A stretch of DNA of 64,000 nucleotides. It comes from Epiperipatus broadwayi (lineage: Eukaryota > Onychophora > Udeonychophora > Euonychophora > Peripatidae). Location: NCBI GenBank assembly GCA_028023455.1, contig JAQFVV010001065.1, positions 55,261 through 119,260 of the forward strand, written 5' to 3'. Positions 60,387-64,000 of the stretch are shown here, piece after piece. A model generated the notes under the pieces. It was not told the origin of the DNA and searched no databases. It worked only from the letters and a program-made list of their open reading frames with translations. A program made the translations under genes and the position numbers. The stretch's first letter is position 1; every line of letters starts with the position of its first letter.

Positions 60387-60771
60387 TTACAACCCCGGGT
60401 CAGGTGGATAATACCTACATGGTTTGAGATTACGGGCGTTGTATGTCCCTTTTATGGTATCTCCATCTTTTAATAAATATGCATTTGGGCCACATGTGCG
60501 ATCAATTATAAAGGGTCCCCGGTACAAAGAACTTTTTATATACTCTTTTATCTCGGTTACTTTGTTGAAAGTTCCGTACCCAAACATAGTTCCCGACCTG
60601 GAAATGTTGGCTTCTCCGATCTGCTCGTAATTTCCGTTCTGCCCTTTCTGTAAGGCAGTGGTGTGCCTTGCGTCTGTCAGTTTCAATATTGATTTCACAT
60701 TCATCCATGGGTAATGGCATCTTGATCAGTACTGAGTCTGCTTTACCAAAATGCAAACATGTTGGTGTCAT
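60387..60771 (-). pseudogene. Gypsy integrase C-terminal region
   Basis: Two overlapping minus frames, split by a frameshift near 60550, carry GMTPTCLHFGKADSVL just upstream of and into 60771, then ERKLRADRRSQHFQVGNYVW (the conserved VGDxVW block of the integrase tail) and PFIIDRTCGPNAYLLKDGD (GPYxVxxxxGxxxYxL block). It ends CRYYPPDPGL. This is the expected end of the pol polyprotein. Confidence 0.8.
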
Positions 60772-61326
60772 GCCAGTGGCCTCATTGATGGTTCCATTGA
60801 TATATTGAAAAATGTTTTCAGTTTGATTTACCCAGCTTCTGTGATTTTGGTGAACATGGGTCCTAAATAGTCAGTTTATTTCCCTCATAACCCGTTCACA
60901 TGGGTTAGACTGAGGATTTCGAATTGAGGTCAGAATATGTTTAACATTCTGCTGCCTCAACTAAGTCTTCCATTCTTGAGATGTAAAGGCCGATCCGTGG
61001 TCCGAGAGGATGGTGATCGGTTTTCCAATCTTGACTAATTGATACTTTTGTAGCACTCGAATTGTGCATCGGGAATCTGCTCGCATCACAGGATAGGCCC
61101 AAGCATATTTTGAGAATAGATCATAAGTTACAAGTAAGTAACGGAATCTACGGTAGGATGGCAATGGGCCATAGTGATCGATCGCAAGTATTTCATTTGG
61201 TGCGGATGGAATGATAGAGGCACCTACTCCACTAAAGTTTCTATTTGGTGGTTTATCTCTTGCACAAATAGCACATTTCTTGAGGGTATCCATCACATCT
61301 TCATATAGCTTTGGCCAGTGAAATTG
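60772..61326 (-). pseudogene. Gypsy integrase catalytic core
   Basis: The minus frame 60961-61296 carries the Cys pair of the zinc-binding domain (CAICARDKPP), the first catalytic Asp in AIDHYGPL, TYDLFSKYAWAYPV, and the second catalytic Asp in ILSDHGSAFTSQEW. After one stop the frame continues with NPQSNPCERVMREIN, which carries the catalytic Glu. All three D, D, E residues are thus still encoded, interrupted only by single stops, so inactivation is recent compared with the copy at 25-27 kb. Confidence 0.85.
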
Positions 61327-61716
61327 TCATCTTATAGCTTCTTCTGTTTTTCTAGGGCCATAGTGCCCTACTAAACCATGCATATACATGATGAAACGGT
61401 TTCTGAGGTCAGGTGGTACCAAGATTTTCCAGTAAATTTTATCTCCCACAATCTGCTGCTGCAGCAACCCATTTCTTATCCGGTATAGCTTCTTTTCTCG
61501 AGGTGTTGAGCAGCCTTGTATTGGATTTCCTTGCTGTTGTACAATTTGGATAAGCTTTTTATATAGCATCTGCTGCTCTTGCCAATGTTGAAGGTTCCTT
61601 AACTTGTGTTCCATCTCTCGGTCCAGTACCATTGCTGCAATTACCAATGGCTGATCACTTATTATGGGGTTGTGTGGCTCCAGTTCTATAGGATATCGAC
61701 TTAATATATCGGCCAC
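61327..61716 (-). pseudogene. Gypsy RNase H end, tether and integrase zinc domain
   Basis: Starts in ADILSRYPIE (end of RNase H), passes through a Gln-rich tether, and reaches HGLVGHYGPRKTEEAIR, which carries the two His of the HHCC zinc-binding domain. A stop separates it from the Cys half in the next frame downstream. Confidence 0.85.
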
Positions 61717-62025
61717 CGTATTTTCAGGCCCAGGGCAGTAGATGACTTTATAATGAAATCTTTGAAGTGAAAGACTCCATCTGATGAGGCGGTCATTGTT
61801 CAGGTAACTTTTATTTAGGAATTCAAGACACTAGTGGTCAGTAATGATAATCACTTCTGAACCCAGCAACATCTGCTTGAACTTATTGCATGACCACACG
61901 ATTGCTAGTGTCTCTTGTTCCGTCACTGTGTAGTTCTTTTCGGCTCCTTTCGGAGTACGGCTGCTAAAATATAGTATTTGGTGTTGGCCTTCTGGGTTGA
62001 CTTGAAATAGAACCACGCCCAATCA
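61717..62025 (-). pseudogene. Gypsy RNase H domain
   Basis: Contains GVVLFQVNPEGQHQILYFSS, RTPKGAEKNYTVTEQETLAI and IIITDH, then after a stop CLEFLNKSYLNN and RLIRWSLSLQRF. These are the standard Gypsy RNase H blocks (YxSRxLxxxExNYxxxExExLAI, TDHxxL). One in-frame stop replaces the residue after TDH. Confidence 0.85.
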
Positions 62026-63176
62026 CTTCTGACTGCTATCAGTCTGCAAATAAAAAGGACGGGTAAAATCTGGGTAGTGTAACATCACAGTCTCTAAAAA
62101 TCTTCTCTTTACTCGACTGAAGTCTTCTTCATGGGTCTTCGTCCATTCCCATTGGTGGTGAGGTCTTATCAATTCTACTAGTTATGATGTATCTTTGGCA
62201 AAATGGGGGTAAAACTTGTGATAATAAATTGCAAAGGCCCAGAAATGATTGAACTTGTTTTCGGTTCATGGGCCCAGGGAAAATTTTCAATAGCTGTGAC
62301 CTTGTCAGGGTGAGCTCCTAATTCCTTGACCATTTACAATATGGTCCTAAAAAGGAAATTTCCCCTCAATGTGAAAAAACTTTTTTTAAATTAATAGTTA
62401 TATTTTTCTGGGTGCACTCATCGAAAAATTGTTTTAAATCCTCCAGATGTTCTGCAATATTCTAGATGCAACTACTACATCGTCTACATAACATACCATA
62501 TTTTTTTAATCTTTCTGACAATACTTGGTCCAAACACCTCATGAGGCCAGCCCCGTTATTTATCAGACCAAACGTACTCTCTAAACATGTGGGTTTGCCC
62601 ATTGTATCTGAATGCGGTATATTTTCGATCCTGGGGGTGGAGAGCCATTTGCCAGTAACTGGCAGTTAAGTCAAGGGTAGAGAAAATATTCTTAGCAGTC
62701 AACTTGAGGAATGTTTCTTGGATGGGGTGGTGGGATGTCTCAGTGTATAGTAATGTTGTTTAATGTCCTAGCATCGAGACACAATCGTATGGTTCCATCA
62801 TTCTTTTGACTATGACTAACGGGTTATTAGGGGTGATGACCCTTTTCAATTACACCCCAGACAATCATCTGCTTAATTTGAGCATTCACCTCTTCTTGAT
62901 ACTGAAATGGGATAGAGTATGTGCAGTCTGGAAATGCGTCTCTTCTTTTTACTCGTATCCGATGGATGTAATCACTAATTTCACCTGGGACCTGAGAAAA
63001 TATGGTACGATTTTCTGTAAGTAATTTTTGTAACTGGAATTGGTCCTCTACCTTGTCTAACAATGATCCCATAATTTTTTCTTGGATATCCTCATCAGGA
63101 ATGGCCTCCAGACATCTTAATTGGATTTCTTCAGTTTGCTTATTTGTATCAGAACTAATCTGCTCCTGCTGGAAAG
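62026..63176 (-). pseudogene. Gypsy reverse transcriptase, frameshifted
   Basis: The upstream frame (62827-63072) carries the linker and first RT blocks (CTYSIPFQYQEEVNAQIKQM, WGVIEKGHHP). Further on: RLCLDARTLNN (near 62785), CQLLANGSPPQ (near 62650), TAFRYNGQTHMFR (near 62605), the catalytic YVDDVVVASR (near 62490) and LGLCNLLSQ (near 62240). Several frame changes and stops break it. The YVDD box itself is intact. Confidence 0.8.
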
Positions 63177-63983
63177 TTAGTATCTTTTTTTTATAGTCCA
63201 GGATACATTCATGTTAGTTAAGAAGTTTGACCCAATTATCACATCCTGAATTAGTCCTCTTATCACTAAGAAGGCGTGTTCTGCATTGGCTTCTCCTATC
63301 GATATTTCCAACCAGACTTGATAGTTTTCAGTTCTGGTCACCCTCCCATCAGCCAGCTTCATTTGGATTGGGCGAGCGGGAAGCCTGGGTATGAGTCCAT
63401 GTTTTTCGTAATTTGTTAACCCCTCTCTAGAAACACAGGAAATCTGGCTGCCTGTGTCAAGAATAATTTGTGCAACTGAGGCCCCGATTCTTGTATTAAT
63501 AATTGGGCAAGGGGCCAATCTGAAGTCCCCAAGTGGGATCCTCTTTCCTGGATGACTGACGTTAGGTTGGCCATCTCCACTACTCTCAGCTGCTGGCAAG
63601 ATGAATGCTGGTACTGGTAATCTTTTACTGACGCCCCGCTTTGATCGAGTTGCCATTTGGTTTCTTTCTTTCTCACTATGATTGCTAGTAGTCGCTGATT
63701 GCTGTTGTCTGGTCTCCTGCTTCCATTCGTGATCTACTAGACTTTTAGACCAATAGCTATCATCTAAAACTGCCAGAAATTCTCCCATCTCTTCAATGTC
63801 TTTGATACCACTTATGATCATCAACTTTTGGGTAGTTACTGGCATATTTTGTTGAATCATTCCAATGATATGTCTATCTGCCAATGCGAACATCATGAGA
63901 GATTTAAATCGGTTTGCTTGGTGGAGGAAAAACTGAGCAGGTGTTTCTCGGGGTACTGCTCCGTATTTTTCATGACAGAGCAT
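63177..63983 (-). pseudogene. Gypsy gag C-terminal part and aspartic protease
   Basis: A 268-codon open frame that probably extends beyond the window edge. The N-terminal part (FFLHQANRFKSLMMFALADR) is gag-like, although no CCHC zinc knuckle is visible. The protease follows with ILDTGSQISCVS (catalytic Asp), MKLADGRV, and DVIIGSNFLTNM (the conserved late block). Reverse transcriptase follows within a few codons in the same direction. The right edge of the window cuts the element, so its upstream gag and 5' LTR are not seen. Confidence 0.85.
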
Positions 63984-64000
63984 GTTGTAGATATCAATTT

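Noticed and set aside
60424-63196. Plus-strand open frames at 60424-60630, 62466-62669, 62806-63024 and 63002-63196
   Set aside because: They are antisense to well-supported Gypsy domains on the minus strand.

Overview
The window is AT-rich nuclear DNA from an animal, most likely an invertebrate. The signs are LINE, Penelope-like and Ty3/Gypsy retroelement relics, tRNA-derived short repeats, many (TA)n tracts, a roughly 390-base GATA-type microsatellite, and no dense or operon-like coding. A mollusc such as a cephalopod fits, but I saw no diagnostic host gene, so arachnids, cnidarians and others remain possible. No intact host protein-coding gene is visible. Four short coding-like segments with splice-like edges (about 2.5-2.7 kb minus, 28.9 kb minus, 50.1-50.2 kb minus, 59.1 kb plus) are the best exon candidates, all of modest confidence.

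Layout. 0-3.3 kb: a 37-base tandem repeat, a degenerate minisatellite, and a possible two-exon minus-strand fragment. 3.3-4.5 kb: a decayed, Lys/Asn-rich orphan coding sequence. 5.2-6.3 kb: a non-autonomous DNA transposon with 21-base terminal inverted repeats and TA target duplication. 8.4-10.3 kb: a tRNA-like relic and a Penelope-like reverse transcriptase/GIY-YIG pseudogene. 10.3-22.9 kb: gene-poor, with dispersed repeats, tRNA-derived SINE relics and a foldback element flanked by long (TA)n. 22.9-27.5 kb: a degraded Gypsy element with recognisable LTRs, polypurine tract, gag, RNase H end and integrase. 30-36.4 kb: a second copy of a repeat unit also seen at 23.1-24.6 kb, here split by a 4.9 kb orphan block bounded by (TA)n. 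36.4-40.3 kb: an orphan pseudogene, a near-perfect foldback and an RTE-type LINE. 41-48 kb: a foldback with a hammerhead-ribozyme-like core, a GC-rich island, SINE relics and two nested inverted-repeat structures. 51.5-56.4 kb: further RTE copies, the GATA array and a foldback. 56.8-64 kb: a foldback, two short tandem duplications, an LTR-like block, and a Gypsy element on the minus strand that runs off the right edge.

The window is best read as a retroelement graveyard. RTE copies end in GATGAT-type tails and one copy is abutted by another at its tail. The Penelope-like pseudogene and the hammerhead-like core fit each other, because Penelope-like elements are known to carry such ribozymes. 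Many repeat units begin or end at (TA)n tracts, which suggests either that TA-rich DNA is the preferred target or that the microsatellites grew from element ends or target duplications.
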